Of a stretch of 64,000 nt of DNA, positions 44,135 to 51,571 are shown one piece after another. This DNA is from Undibacterium sp. YM2 (lineage in GTDB: Bacteria; Pseudomonadota; Gammaproteobacteria; Burkholderiales; Burkholderiaceae_D): the NCBI RefSeq assembly GCF_009937975.1, contig NZ_AP018441.1:3782001-3846000 (forward strand), in the 5' to 3' direction. The position numbers were made by a program, and so were the translations under genes. Within the stretch, counting starts at the first letter, position 1. The number at the start of each line of letters is the position of its first letter. A model generated the notes under the pieces. The model made no database searches and was not told the DNA's origin. It was given only the letters and a program-made list of their open reading frames with translations.

Positions 44135-45085
44135 TTATATCCAGACTGCGAAGGAAAGCAGCAGTAGCAGCAACATCCACAGCAGCAGCGCCCGCCAGAC
44201 CAGGCCGACAGCACTTTGCAGGGCGCGGGGTGAGGCTTCTGCACCCGGCTGGCTTTCCAGTTCGAGGCTATCAACATCGACTGCCGTTGCATCAGCCTGC
44301 AAGACCATGGCTTTTTCTTCTGGCTCGCCCAGGCGTACGCCAAGGGCTCCACCACCGGCAGAGAGGATGATACCGACCAGTTCATCCGACCAGCGGTCAG
44401 CGTAATTGCGCCAGGAGTAAACCGCGTCCTCAAAATTGCCGACCACGGCGAAGGCGACAGCAGTCAGGCGTGCCGGTATCCAGTCTATCCAGTAAAAGAC
44501 TTTGGCTGCATAGACGCCAAATTCTTCGTTTTTCATGTGTTCGGGTTCATTCCAGGCGCGTGCCAGATATTCTGCTGCACGGTACATGACGGCACATGCT
44601 GGCCCTACGGGCATGAGAAACCAGAAGAACACGCCAAATACATTGCGGTGGGTGGCGATCAGGGAACGCTCCACGGCAAGACGGGAAATTTCTGAGACTT
44701 CCATGCCGGTCGTATCCAGATGCGTCCATTCGGCCAGATAACGCCGGGCGGTATCTTCATCGCCAGAACTCAGGGCGAGCTGTATGGAGGTGAAATAATG
44801 GCTATAGCGGCGAAAACCCAGGGTCAGATAGACGATGAGCACATTCCACAGCAAGGCAGCGATAGGATTGAGGCGCAGGCACAGCCAGTAAATCAGGGCT
44901 GTAGGCAGGGTCAGCAAGGCAATCACTATCCACCAGCCCAGGCGGCCATGCTTGACCTTGCCAGCATTGAAGGATGCTTCGATTTTGTCAGCCAGCGTCT
45001 GGATTTGCGTATAGATGGGGTTATCTGCCCGCAAGGGCTTGAGCTGCTCAATCAACAGCGCTAACAGGATGGAAATAAAGGTCAT
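44135..45085 (-). CDS. CobD/CbiB-family membrane protein
   Basis: This 316-residue protein has four or five membrane helices. Its first residues (MTFISILLALLIEQLKPLR) and the later IDWIPARLTAVAFAVVGNFEDAVYSW match the CobD/CbiB (PF03186) pattern. True CbiB makes adenosylcobinamide from cobyric acid, but no cobalamin genes are nearby, and this shorter form is conserved beside a NUDIX gene and rplS in betaproteobacteria. A non-cobalamin role is therefore likely, which is inference. A cytoplasmic Glu/Ser-rich stretch (about 270-290) separates the final helix. Confidence 0.82.
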   Translation of the reverse strand: MTFISILLALLIEQLKPLRADNPIYTQIQTLADKIEASFNAGKVKHGRLGWWIVIALLTLPTALIYWLCLRLNPIAALLWNVLIVYLTLGFRRYSHYFTSIQLALSSGDEDTARRYLAEWTHLDTTGMEVSEISRLAVERSLIATHRNVFGVFFWFLMPVGPACAVMYRAAEYLARAWNEPEHMKNEEFGVYAAKVFYWIDWIPARLTAVAFAVVGNFEDAVYSWRNYADRWSDELVGIILSAGGGALGVRLGEPEEKAMVLQADATAVDVDSLELESQPGAEASPRALQSAVGLVWRALLLWMLLLLLLSFAVWI

Positions 45086-45184
45086 GATAGACTGGGCTTA
45101 TGTTGCAGCGCAATGCTGCAAACAATCAATTTGCAAATGCGGCAAGTGTAAACCGAATTGCCCGGATTATGAAGCTTTGTTCTA

Positions 45185-45341
45185 GTGCTCTGAGTTATTA
45201 ATTCATTCAATAACAAATCTGGAGAAATCGTTACGAGGCAAGGAGCAAAGCACAGCAAGGCTGGTGCCTTGCGCGCATTTGAGACGCAGTATCGTGGCGA
45301 TTCTCGCCAGATTTGTTGAATGAATTAGTATCTCAGGGCAC
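45185..45341. mobile_element. MITE-like element with long terminal inverted repeats
   Basis: The two ends, GTGCTCTGAGTTATTAATTC and (reverse complement of the right end) GTGCCCTGAGATACTAATTC, stay similar for about 50 bases, with one three-base gap. The element is 157 bp, has no ORF, and is flanked on both sides by TA (45183-45184 and 45342-45343), as expected for TA-targeting (IS630/mariner-like) transposition. An internal hairpin GCAAGG-N6-CCTTGC lies at 45255-45272. Confidence 0.75.
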
Positions 45342-45361
45342 TATAGGCAAGAACTTAAGAC

Positions 45362-46030
45362 TCATGCACGCAAGAAATGAAACAGATTGCGCAGCATGCC
45401 CGCCGTTGCTCCCCAGATGAAATGCTGCTCGTAGGGCATGGCATAAAAGTGCCGTTTGCCTGCATTGTCGGGCAAATCAAAGCTACGGCGCTGGTGGTTT
45501 TTGCCGTTCATCAAAAAGTCCAGCGGCACTTCAAAAATCGAGGCGACTTCTGAAGGATCAGTACGCACCTGAAAGCCGGGGCTGATCAAGGAAACGATGG
45601 GGCTAACCTGATAGCCTGTGCCGGTCTTGTATTCTGGTAGTTGTCCCAGAATTTCGACGAATTCGCGTTGCAGACCAATTTCTTCTTCTGCCTCACGCAA
45701 GGCAGTGGTCACCGGGTCGATATCTTCTTCCTCAAAACGCCCGCCAGGAAAGCTGATTTGGCCGGGGTGATGATTCAGGTGCGCAGCCCGCTCAGTGAGT
45801 AGCATGGTCAGGCCCGCATCACGCATGACGATGGGTATCAATACCGAAGCAGGCCGGAAAGGCAGGTTTTTTGAAAAAAAACTCTCATCGACAACTTCTG
45901 GCGTCCATTCGTGCTGCTGAAGAAAGCGTTGGCGCAACCATGCGGGAGACAGATGAGCAGCAGGAACAGCAGCCTCCTCGCCCAAGGAATGGACAGGGAA
46001 AGTCTGGGGATCGAAAACCGGTTTACTCAC
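45362..46030 (-). CDS. NUDIX hydrolase, coenzyme A pyrophosphatase type
   Basis: This 222-residue enzyme carries the NUDIX box after SFPGG as RFEEEDIDPVTTALREAEEE followed by IGL, preceded by ASVLIPIVMRDAGLTMLLTE. The SFPGG-R-x-E-x(2)-D pattern with a DP insertion, and the following VEILGQLPEYKTGTGYQVSP, fit the CoAse (YeaB/NudL) group that splits CoA or acyl-CoA to 3',5'-ADP and 4'-phosphopantetheine. The N-terminal 50 residues are an extra segment. Its start lies just beyond the terminator of the rplS operon, and it is followed by a CobD/CbiB-like gene in the same direction. Confidence 0.9.
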   Translation of the reverse strand: MSKPVFDPQTFPVHSLGEEAAVPAAHLSPAWLRQRFLQQHEWTPEVVDESFFSKNLPFRPASVLIPIVMRDAGLTMLLTERAAHLNHHPGQISFPGGRFEEEDIDPVTTALREAEEEIGLQREFVEILGQLPEYKTGTGYQVSPIVSLISPGFQVRTDPSEVASIFEVPLDFLMNGKNHQRRSFDLPDNAGKRHFYAMPYEQHFIWGATAGMLRNLFHFLRA

Positions 46031-46102
46031 AATGACTATTCGTTTTTATTGTTGATTTGTATATAGGAAAAAGTTTGCCATGTGCCAGACAAAAATTCCA
46101 AT

Positions 46103-46130
46103 AAAAAAAGGATGCCGGAGCATCCTTTTT
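46103..46130 (-). terminator. Terminator of the rpsP-rimM-trmD-rplS operon
   Basis: On the minus strand AAAAAGGATGC and GCATCC pair with loop TCCG, followed by T7, about 20 bases after the rplS stop. The A/T tails on both sides would allow it to work in either direction. Confidence 0.9.
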
Positions 46131-46150
46131 CAATACGGCTAAAACAGATA

Positions 46151-46534
46151 TTACTCTGCTTTTGCTGCTGCAACTTTACGTGCTGGCAATTTCTCTTTGA
46201 TACGAGCAGATTTACCAGAGCGTTCACGCAGGTAGTACAGCTTGGCACGACGTACGTCACCGCGACGTTTCACTTCGATAGAAGCGATCAGTGGGGAGTA
46301 CAACTGGAATGTACGCTCAACGCCTTCGCCGGAAGAAATCTTACGCACGATGAAGTTGGAATTCAAACCACGGTTACGACGGGAGATCACTACGCCTTCG
46401 TAAGCCTGTGCACGTTTGCGTGTACCTTCAACAACGTTGACGTTCACAACAACTGTGTCACCTGGTGCAAAGTCAGGGATGTTTTTGCCGAGGCGAGCAA
46501 TTTCTTCTTGCTCTAATTTTTGGATCAGATCCAT
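46151..46534 (-). CDS. rplS: Large ribosomal subunit protein bL19
   Basis: This 127-residue ribosomal protein is complete. Recognisable parts are [20 protein letters not shown] at the start, [20 protein letters not shown], and [26 protein letters not shown] near the end. bL19 lies at the 30S-50S interface. The Ala/Lys-rich tail ([11 protein letters not shown]) is typical of betaproteobacteria. It is the last gene in the usual order rpsP-rimM-trmD-rplS and is followed by a strong terminator. Confidence 0.98.
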   Translation of the reverse strand: MDLIQKLEQEEIARLGKNIPDFAPGDTVVVNVNVVEGTRKRAQAYEGVVISRRNRGLNSNFIVRKISSGEGVERTFQLYSPLIASIEVKRRGDVRRAKLYYLRERSGKSARIKEKLPARKVAAAKAE

Positions 46535-46666
46535 TTTTTACTCCTATGACCATCTTGCCGACGCTGCAGAACCTGGTTCTGACTGATGCCCGGTAGAGGA
46601 TGGGGTTTAACATGTGAATCATTGAAGATTCACGCTTATTGATTCCCGCCCGAGAACAGGAAGATA

Positions 46667-47413
46667 CTACAAACTGCTTAAAAACTTTTCGTCGGCACGG
46701 CTCAACAAGCCTGCCGCACGCGCTGCGATGATTAAATCCGGACGCTTCAACTGACTGGCTTCCAGTGCACGCTGACGCCGCCACTTTTCGATTTCAGCAT
46801 GATTACCACCCATCAACACGGCTGGCACAGCCTGGTCTTCAAAGACTTCTGGCCTGGTGTAATGCGGGCAATCCAGCAAGCCATTGACAAAACTGTCCTG
46901 CACTGCCGAGGCGTCATCATGCAAAACGCCGGGGATTTGCCGTATGACAGCATCCATCAGGGCCATGGCTGGCAATTCACCGCCGGACAAGACAAAATCG
47001 CCGAGGCTGATTTCTTCATCAACGTAATTATCCAGCAGGCGCTGATCCACTGCCTCATACCTGCCACATAACAAGACCAGGCCAGGCGTTGCCGCCAGTT
47101 GCATGACCTTTTCATGTGTCAGCGGCTTACCCTGAGGTGACAGATAAATCACTTTTGGTGCCACTGCAGACAAGGTAGTCTGACGCGCCTTGGCAGACTC
47201 GATTGCGGCCTGCAAGGGTTTTGCCAGCATCACCATACCGGGGCCGCCGCCATAAGGCCGGTCATCCACGGTACGATGCCTGTCAGTTGTAAAATCACGC
47301 GGATTCCACAGCTTTAATTCGCATTTTTGTTGCTCGAAAGCCCGCCTCGTTACACCTGATTGTGTAATGGCAGCGAACATTTCGGGGAACAGCGTAATGA
47401 CATCAAATTGCAT
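46667..47413 (-). CDS. trmD: tRNA (guanine-N1)-methyltransferase TrmD
   Basis: This 248-residue enzyme methylates G37 of tRNAs for Leu, Pro and Arg, preventing +1 frameshifts. The start at ATG 47413 ([13 protein letters not shown]) is set by AAGG eight bases upstream and by the family N-terminus; the open frame runs back to 47488. The trefoil-knot SAM site is seen as [20 protein letters not shown] followed by [15 protein letters not shown]. Upstream, [11 protein letters not shown] is also conserved. The C-terminal domain contains [19 protein letters not shown]. It starts 25 bases after the rimM stop in the conserved operon. Confidence 0.98.
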   Translation of the reverse strand: MQFDVITLFPEMFAAITQSGVTRRAFEQQKCELKLWNPRDFTTDRHRTVDDRPYGGGPGMVMLAKPLQAAIESAKARQTTLSAVAPKVIYLSPQGKPLTHEKVMQLAATPGLVLLCGRYEAVDQRLLDNYVDEEISLGDFVLSGGELPAMALMDAVIRQIPGVLHDDASAVQDSFVNGLLDCPHYTRPEVFEDQAVPAVLMGGNHAEIEKWRRQRALEASQLKRPDLIIAARAAGLLSRADEKFLSSL

Positions 47414-47438
47414 GCTTATGCCTTCTGATTGCATCACG

Positions 47439-47981
47439 TTAATAATCACTACCCCAGTCAACCTGGATTTTGCCTGCTTTTTGATCAACTTCCTTGACGA
47501 AAGCCTCTACGAAAGGGATCAGGCGTTCGTGTTTCGCCAGTTCATTTTCAGGCACATCCGCTGCCGCCACCCGTAAAATCGGATGCGCACCGTTGTCCAT
47601 CAAATCCCTGACCACACCTAAATTCTCACCCTGAAGATTATCCACCTGCAAACCTATCAGATCGAGCCAATAGAATTCACCAGACGCCAAAGCAGGAAAA
47701 TGCTTGCGGGAAATTTGTACAGTCGCACCTTTCAGTGCTTCTGCGGCATTCCTGTCAGGCACACCCACCAGCCGCGCAACCACGTCTTCCCCCTGGATTT
47801 TAACTTCCAGACGGTCAACATCACGCAACTCAGGCTTATCTAACCACCAGGTTTTTGCTGACATCAATGCGTCAGCATCAGCAGAATAAGGACGTATCCT
47901 TACCCAGCCGTGAATACCAAATGCTCCCGAGATATAGCCAACCAGGACCAGATCATCAGGAGCATGGACTGCAGCAGTCAT
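47439..47981 (-). CDS. rimM: Ribosome maturation factor RimM
   Basis: This 180-residue factor assists 16S rRNA processing and binds uS19 in the 30S head. It has the N-terminal RimM beta-barrel ([20 protein letters not shown]) and a C-terminal PRC-barrel ([20 protein letters not shown], then [17 protein letters not shown]). The family ending ([20 protein letters not shown] followed by [10 protein letters not shown]) is complete. It lies between rpsP and trmD with short gaps. Confidence 0.98.
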   Translation of the reverse strand: MTAAVHAPDDLVLVGYISGAFGIHGWVRIRPYSADADALMSAKTWWLDKPELRDVDRLEVKIQGEDVVARLVGVPDRNAAEALKGATVQISRKHFPALASGEFYWLDLIGLQVDNLQGENLGVVRDLMDNGAHPILRVAAADVPENELAKHERLIPFVEAFVKEVDQKAGKIQVDWGSDY

Positions 47982-47999
47982 GAAACGGCTTGGCAGCGA

Positions 48000-48251
48000 T
48001 TAAGCTGCTGCTTTGCCAGACTGAGCTACCAGGCGAGCAACTGCTGGAGACAATTGAGCGCCAACACCTTGCCAGTAAGCCAGGCGATCTGCTGCAACGC
48101 GTACTGTTTCTGCATTGCCAGTAGCTACTGGGTTGTAGAAACCGATGCGCTCGATAAAGCGACCATCGCGACGATTACGGGAATCAGTTGCAACGATGTT
48201 GTAAAAAGGGCGCTTTTTTGCGCCACCACGAGCTAAACGAATAACGACCAT
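48000..48251 (-). CDS. rpsP: Small ribosomal subunit protein bS16
   Basis: This 83-residue protein begins [20 protein letters not shown] at ATG 48251; an upstream in-frame ATG at 48314 gives non-conserved extra residues and is rejected. Features include [19 protein letters not shown] and LSPAVARLV near the C-terminus. bS16 stabilises the 30S body. It is first in the rpsP-rimM-trmD-rplS operon, so the promoter should be in 48252-48435, the gap shared with the divergent TM2 gene. Confidence 0.98.
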   Translation of the reverse strand: MVVIRLARGGAKKRPFYNIVATDSRNRRDGRFIERIGFYNPVATGNAETVRVAADRLAYWQGVGAQLSPAVARLVAQSGKAAA

Positions 48252-48435
48252 AATATTTCCAAAAAATGTCTGAACGCGGAAAAAGCTGTAGATTATAGCC
48301 CGCTTCTTGAGCAAGTCGCAAGAACTATCCCACTTTTCCTATACATAGTACTGTTTTTATCTGTCAGCGTGACGATTGAGACACAGTATAGCCTCATCGC
48401 ATACAATCACGGCTTCAACTTTGATGGTTTTTGCA

Positions 48436-48888
48436 ATGACTTCCAACAATACAAGCAACGATATAAGCAATCATATAACGTCACATAAAAATAAGACCCT
48501 GGCAACTTTCCTGGCAGCCGTCTTTGGTGCCATAGGTTTGCACCGTTTTTATCTGGGGGGCAAAAAAGACAAATGGGGCTGGTTGCATTTTGTCACGTTG
48601 CCGATCAGCATGGTCATCCACTATTTTTATTTTGGCAAACCCGAGATCGTCCAGTATAGCTTCTTGTTACTGTCTTTCCTGATCGCCATCCTCGAAGCAC
48701 TGGTCATGGGCCTGACACCGGATGAAAAATGGGATGCCCGCCACAATAGCAAATCCGGCAAGACCAGCGAATCCAACTGGCCGCTGGCCTTATTGCTGGT
48801 ATTGACGCTGGCCACAGGTGCTTTTGTATTGATCGCCGTCATCGCACGTACTTTTGATTTGCTATATACCGGCGGCGCTTATGGCTGA
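48436..48888 (+). CDS. TM2-domain membrane protein
   Basis: This is a 150-residue protein from ATG 48436. After a Ser/Asn/His-rich start it has the TM2 pattern: KTLATFLAAVFGAIGLHRFY, then LGGKKDKWGWLHFV, with a short loop between helices. Two to three further hydrophobic helices follow (about 70-90 and 116-140), more than in minimal TM2 proteins. TM2 proteins are widespread and have no assigned activity in bacteria. It ends just before a strong terminator and is otherwise alone. Confidence 0.85.
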   Translation: MTSNNTSNDISNHITSHKNKTLATFLAAVFGAIGLHRFYLGGKKDKWGWLHFVTLPISMVIHYFYFGKPEIVQYSFLLLSFLIAILEALVMGLTPDEKWDARHNSKSGKTSESNWPLALLLVLTLATGAFVLIAVIARTFDLLYTGGAYG

Positions 48889-48916
48889 GTATTGCATGAC
48901 ACCAGAATAAAAGAAC

Positions 48917-48946
48917 ATGGCCCATCGCAAAAATGGGCCATTTTTT
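48917..48946 (+). terminator. Terminator after the TM2 gene
   Basis: A perfect ATGGCCCAT / ATGGGCCAT stem with a loop of seven bases is followed by T5, about 30 bases past the stop codon. Confidence 0.9.
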
Positions 48947-48980
48947 ATTGCCATGCCTACAATCAAATTGCAGACACTTT

Positions 48981-49055
48981 TTAACGTACAAACAAGGCGA
49001 TCAGGATAACGATAGGCAGAGGTATGCCAAGTAACAAAAGCAGGATTGAACGCAT
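48981..49055 (-). CDS. Very small hydrophobic peptide (24 residues)
   Basis: An ATG at 49055 with GGAGC six bases upstream opens a 24-residue frame beginning MRSILLLLLGIPLPIVILIA and ending LFVR before TAA. It is one membrane helix with Arg at both ends. Similar tiny peptides with a GIPxPIxI core occur in other proteobacteria to my knowledge. It lies 88 bases beyond the stop of the larger membrane protein 49143-50057 in the same direction, so both may be on one mRNA. Function unknown. Confidence 0.6.
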   Translation of the reverse strand: MRSILLLLLGIPLPIVILIALFVR

Positions 49056-49142
49056 GATAAGCTCCAGAAAATAGCAACTTGTTGTTTGCCCTTGCCAATC
49101 TCATCAGCAAGGGAGAAGTTTTAGGCAGATGTTTATGCTGAC

Positions 49143-50057
49143 TTATACAATCACATGAGCCTCATCACGTTGACGACCACCGAGCGTAGCGGCCAGGCTG
49201 GCAACGAATGCACCCAGCAATAAGGCAACAAACATCCACAGCGCAGAATGCGCGGCTGCCTTGCGGGCCTGGTCTGCAGCGGCTTTGGCCGTATTTTTAG
49301 CATCGGTGACGGACTTGTTCAACTGATCGAATACGGCATCAACACGTTTTGTCGCATCCACCTGTGTCATCTCGGTGCGCCTGGAGACCAGTTTGGCCAG
49401 ATAATCACGGTCGCCTGGTGACAGAGAACCGTTGGCAATGTCTGTCGATAAGATACGGCCAACTTCCATGCGTATGCCGCCACCATTACCAACATTGCTA
49501 CCAGCAGCGTTATCGTTTGGCGTTTGCTCGGTACGCAAAAGCATGTCGGTAAAATAATCCACCGGATTGCCCCTGGCATTGCCGGTTACCGCTGCGGTTG
49601 CGGTTACCGCAGCACCTGCCGCATCTGCTGTACCACTGAGCATGCTTTGCGCAGCACTGGCAAGTAATCCTACCGTCAGCAACGAGGCGACAGCCCATGC
49701 CAGCATGCCGTGCGCCGTGTCACGGAAGTAAACTTCGTTGTCATGCACATTGCTCCACTTGGTACGCAAGCGGCCTGCGATATAACCACCAATGCCGGAT
49801 GCTGCGAGCTGCGTAAAGCCTATCCAGGCGATAGTGGAAATACCCATCACCGTCGCGTTATAAGACCAGGGAGATACTGCGGACAGGCCAAGGCCAGCAC
49901 CCAGCATCAACAAAATCAGCGACAGCGCCGCTGCCGCCACCGCGCCCCCAAGTACTGCACCCCAGGACACACCTGAAGTGCCAGCCCGGGATGCATGGTC
50001 TTGGGTGACTACCAACATATTTGCTTCAGTAGTATTGTTATTCATAGAGATATCCAT
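49143..50057 (-). CDS. Conserved membrane protein of unknown function
   Basis: This 304-residue protein may start at 50057 or at the ATG at 50045 (residue 5); neither has a strong ribosome site. It has a Gly/Ala-rich first pair of helices (SWGAVLGGAVAAAALSLILL, then IGFTQLAASGIGGYIAGRLR), a third helix around AHGMLAWAVASLLTVGLLAS, a periplasmic or cytoplasmic stretch of about 130 residues with a helical Ala/Lys-rich end (TDAKNTAKAAADQARKAAA), and a last helix (SALWMFVALLLGAFVASLAA). I know this as a group of uncharacterised proteins sometimes loosely named PhnA-like. No function is assigned. Confidence 0.75.
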   Translation of the reverse strand: MDISMNNNTTEANMLVVTQDHASRAGTSGVSWGAVLGGAVAAAALSLILLMLGAGLGLSAVSPWSYNATVMGISTIAWIGFTQLAASGIGGYIAGRLRTKWSNVHDNEVYFRDTAHGMLAWAVASLLTVGLLASAAQSMLSGTADAAGAAVTATAAVTGNARGNPVDYFTDMLLRTEQTPNDNAAGSNVGNGGGIRMEVGRILSTDIANGSLSPGDRDYLAKLVSRRTEMTQVDATKRVDAVFDQLNKSVTDAKNTAKAAADQARKAAAHSALWMFVALLLGAFVASLAATLGGRQRDEAHVIV

Positions 50058-50230
50058 CTGCTTTCGATTGGTTAGGACATACGAAATAAAATCTCAAGCT
50101 TTTTCATGATGACAAATAAGCTGAGAACGCCTTCAGAATAGAGGGCGTTGGCTTTCACGTCTGTGTGTTGATTAACACTGGCGCATGATTTCTTGCAGAT
50201 AAAAAAGGAGATACTTTTGCACGATGGTAG

Positions 50231-51271
50231 TCAGGACACACCTGCGAATTGCTTGCTGACAAAAGCCCAGATCATGGCAGTTGCATCTGGCCCTTTAGGG
50301 TCACTGTAGGCATACCCCTTGGCACCACCGCTCCACGCATGATCCAAGCCATTCACCTCACACAAACTGACAAGCACGCGCCCCTTGGTGCGATAGTCAG
50401 TAATCGTCGATGGATAACGCGCACCGCGCTGCACAGTGCGCGGCGACACCGCTTTCGCACCGGCATGCTTAGCCCATTGCTGCGCGACCAGTGAACCATT
50501 AACAGGGAACACAACCCGGTCTTTACTGCCCTGTATCACCAACAATGCAGGCAAGCTGACACCGGCAGGCAGAGGTATTGCTGCCAAACGTCGGCCACGC
50601 ATGGCCATGACGGCGGTCGCTGAAGAATGGGCAAGCCCGGTAGCAATACCTGAATGCATGACCAGCGCCCCAAATCTTGCCGGATGGCTCACCGTCAACA
50701 ATGCCGCCATGCTGGCACCGGCAGAAAGCCCAGCCAGGGCAATGCGCCGAGTATCGATGGGCTGCGACAGGCAGACCTGATCAATCACTGCATCGATGGA
50801 ATCAGCCTCACGTTGCGCACGGCCTGAACGTGTGTCATACCAGTTCCAGCAAGCCTGGGGGTTCGAGAATTTCTCCTGCTCTGGATAAAGCACGAGAAAG
50901 CGCTTGCGGGCGGCAAGCTGATTCATCTTGCTGCTGGCCGCCAGAGCCTGGGCATCTTGCAGACAACCATGCAACATGACCATGAGTGGCAAACGCTCGC
51001 CAGGCTTGACAGCGGGCGGGCGATACAAGTAATAAGGCCGCAAACCGACCACCCCGACTACCATATCGGGTGCCAGTTTGCGCTTAACAACAGATGCTGG
51101 CTTGGTTGATGCTCCCGGCTTGGCTGATTTGCGCTTGGCGGCCTTTGGCGCGACTGCCGCCAGTGTTTTTTTTATCGCACGGGCACCAGTACGCGATGCC
51201 ACTTTTGTCATCGTGCTCAGAATACGTTTGAAGGACCTGCTCCATAGTGACTTGCTGATGCGTTTGCTCAT
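50231..51271 (-). CDS. Esterase of the PHB depolymerase family (PF10503)
   Basis: This 346-residue alpha/beta-hydrolase has a very basic first 65 residues (many Lys/Arg/Ala) without a signal peptide, so export by the Sec route is unlikely. The oxyanion-hole motif is MVMLHGCLQD, the nucleophile lies in LAGLSAGASMAALL, the acid Asp in QGSKDRVVFPVN, and the His in EVNGLDHAWSGG. Pairs of Cys are also found in the family. It could act on polyhydroxybutyrate oligomers, feruloyl esters or other esters. The basic tail resembles a polymer-binding or granule-binding segment. Confidence 0.88.
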   Translation of the reverse strand: MSKRISKSLWSRSFKRILSTMTKVASRTGARAIKKTLAAVAPKAAKRKSAKPGASTKPASVVKRKLAPDMVVGVVGLRPYYLYRPPAVKPGERLPLMVMLHGCLQDAQALAASSKMNQLAARKRFLVLYPEQEKFSNPQACWNWYDTRSGRAQREADSIDAVIDQVCLSQPIDTRRIALAGLSAGASMAALLTVSHPARFGALVMHSGIATGLAHSSATAVMAMRGRRLAAIPLPAGVSLPALLVIQGSKDRVVFPVNGSLVAQQWAKHAGAKAVSPRTVQRGARYPSTITDYRTKGRVLVSLCEVNGLDHAWSGGAKGYAYSDPKGPDATAMIWAFVSKQFAGVS

Positions 51272-51492
51272 GGGTGAGCCAACCCATGCAAGCTATATTC
51301 AGATGCGCTGGTTTGTTGCACGAAATACTCCTTGTCCAGGGATATGATCTGAGCGTGCAGCATGGCGGCAGGCAAAACGGATCCACACTCTGGAAGCTAC
51401 AGGTGAATGCAACAGGTCTCTATGCGCTAACGCACACAGGATTTACTGGAGATGAACGAAGTAAGGGAAAAACAGGCAGGATGTCATCATAA

Positions 51493-51526
51493 AAAAACGG
51501 CTCATCCAAATGAATGAGCCGTTTTT
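51493..51526. terminator. Terminator after the acyl-CoA dehydrogenase gene
   Basis: A perfect AAAAACGGCTCAT / ATGAGCCGTTTTT stem lies 46 bases after the stop of the etfBA/acyl-CoA dehydrogenase operon and can serve both strands. The rest of the gap 51272-51571 shows no gene. Confidence 0.88.
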
Positions 51527-51571
51527 ATTTAACAGACAGTCTAACTTGCTAGCGTTTTACTACAATTACCA

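Noticed and set aside
47414..47488. Longer N-terminus for trmD
   Set aside because: The conserved TrmD start [13 protein letters not shown] is at 47413 with a ribosome site; the extra residues overlap the rimM stop region.
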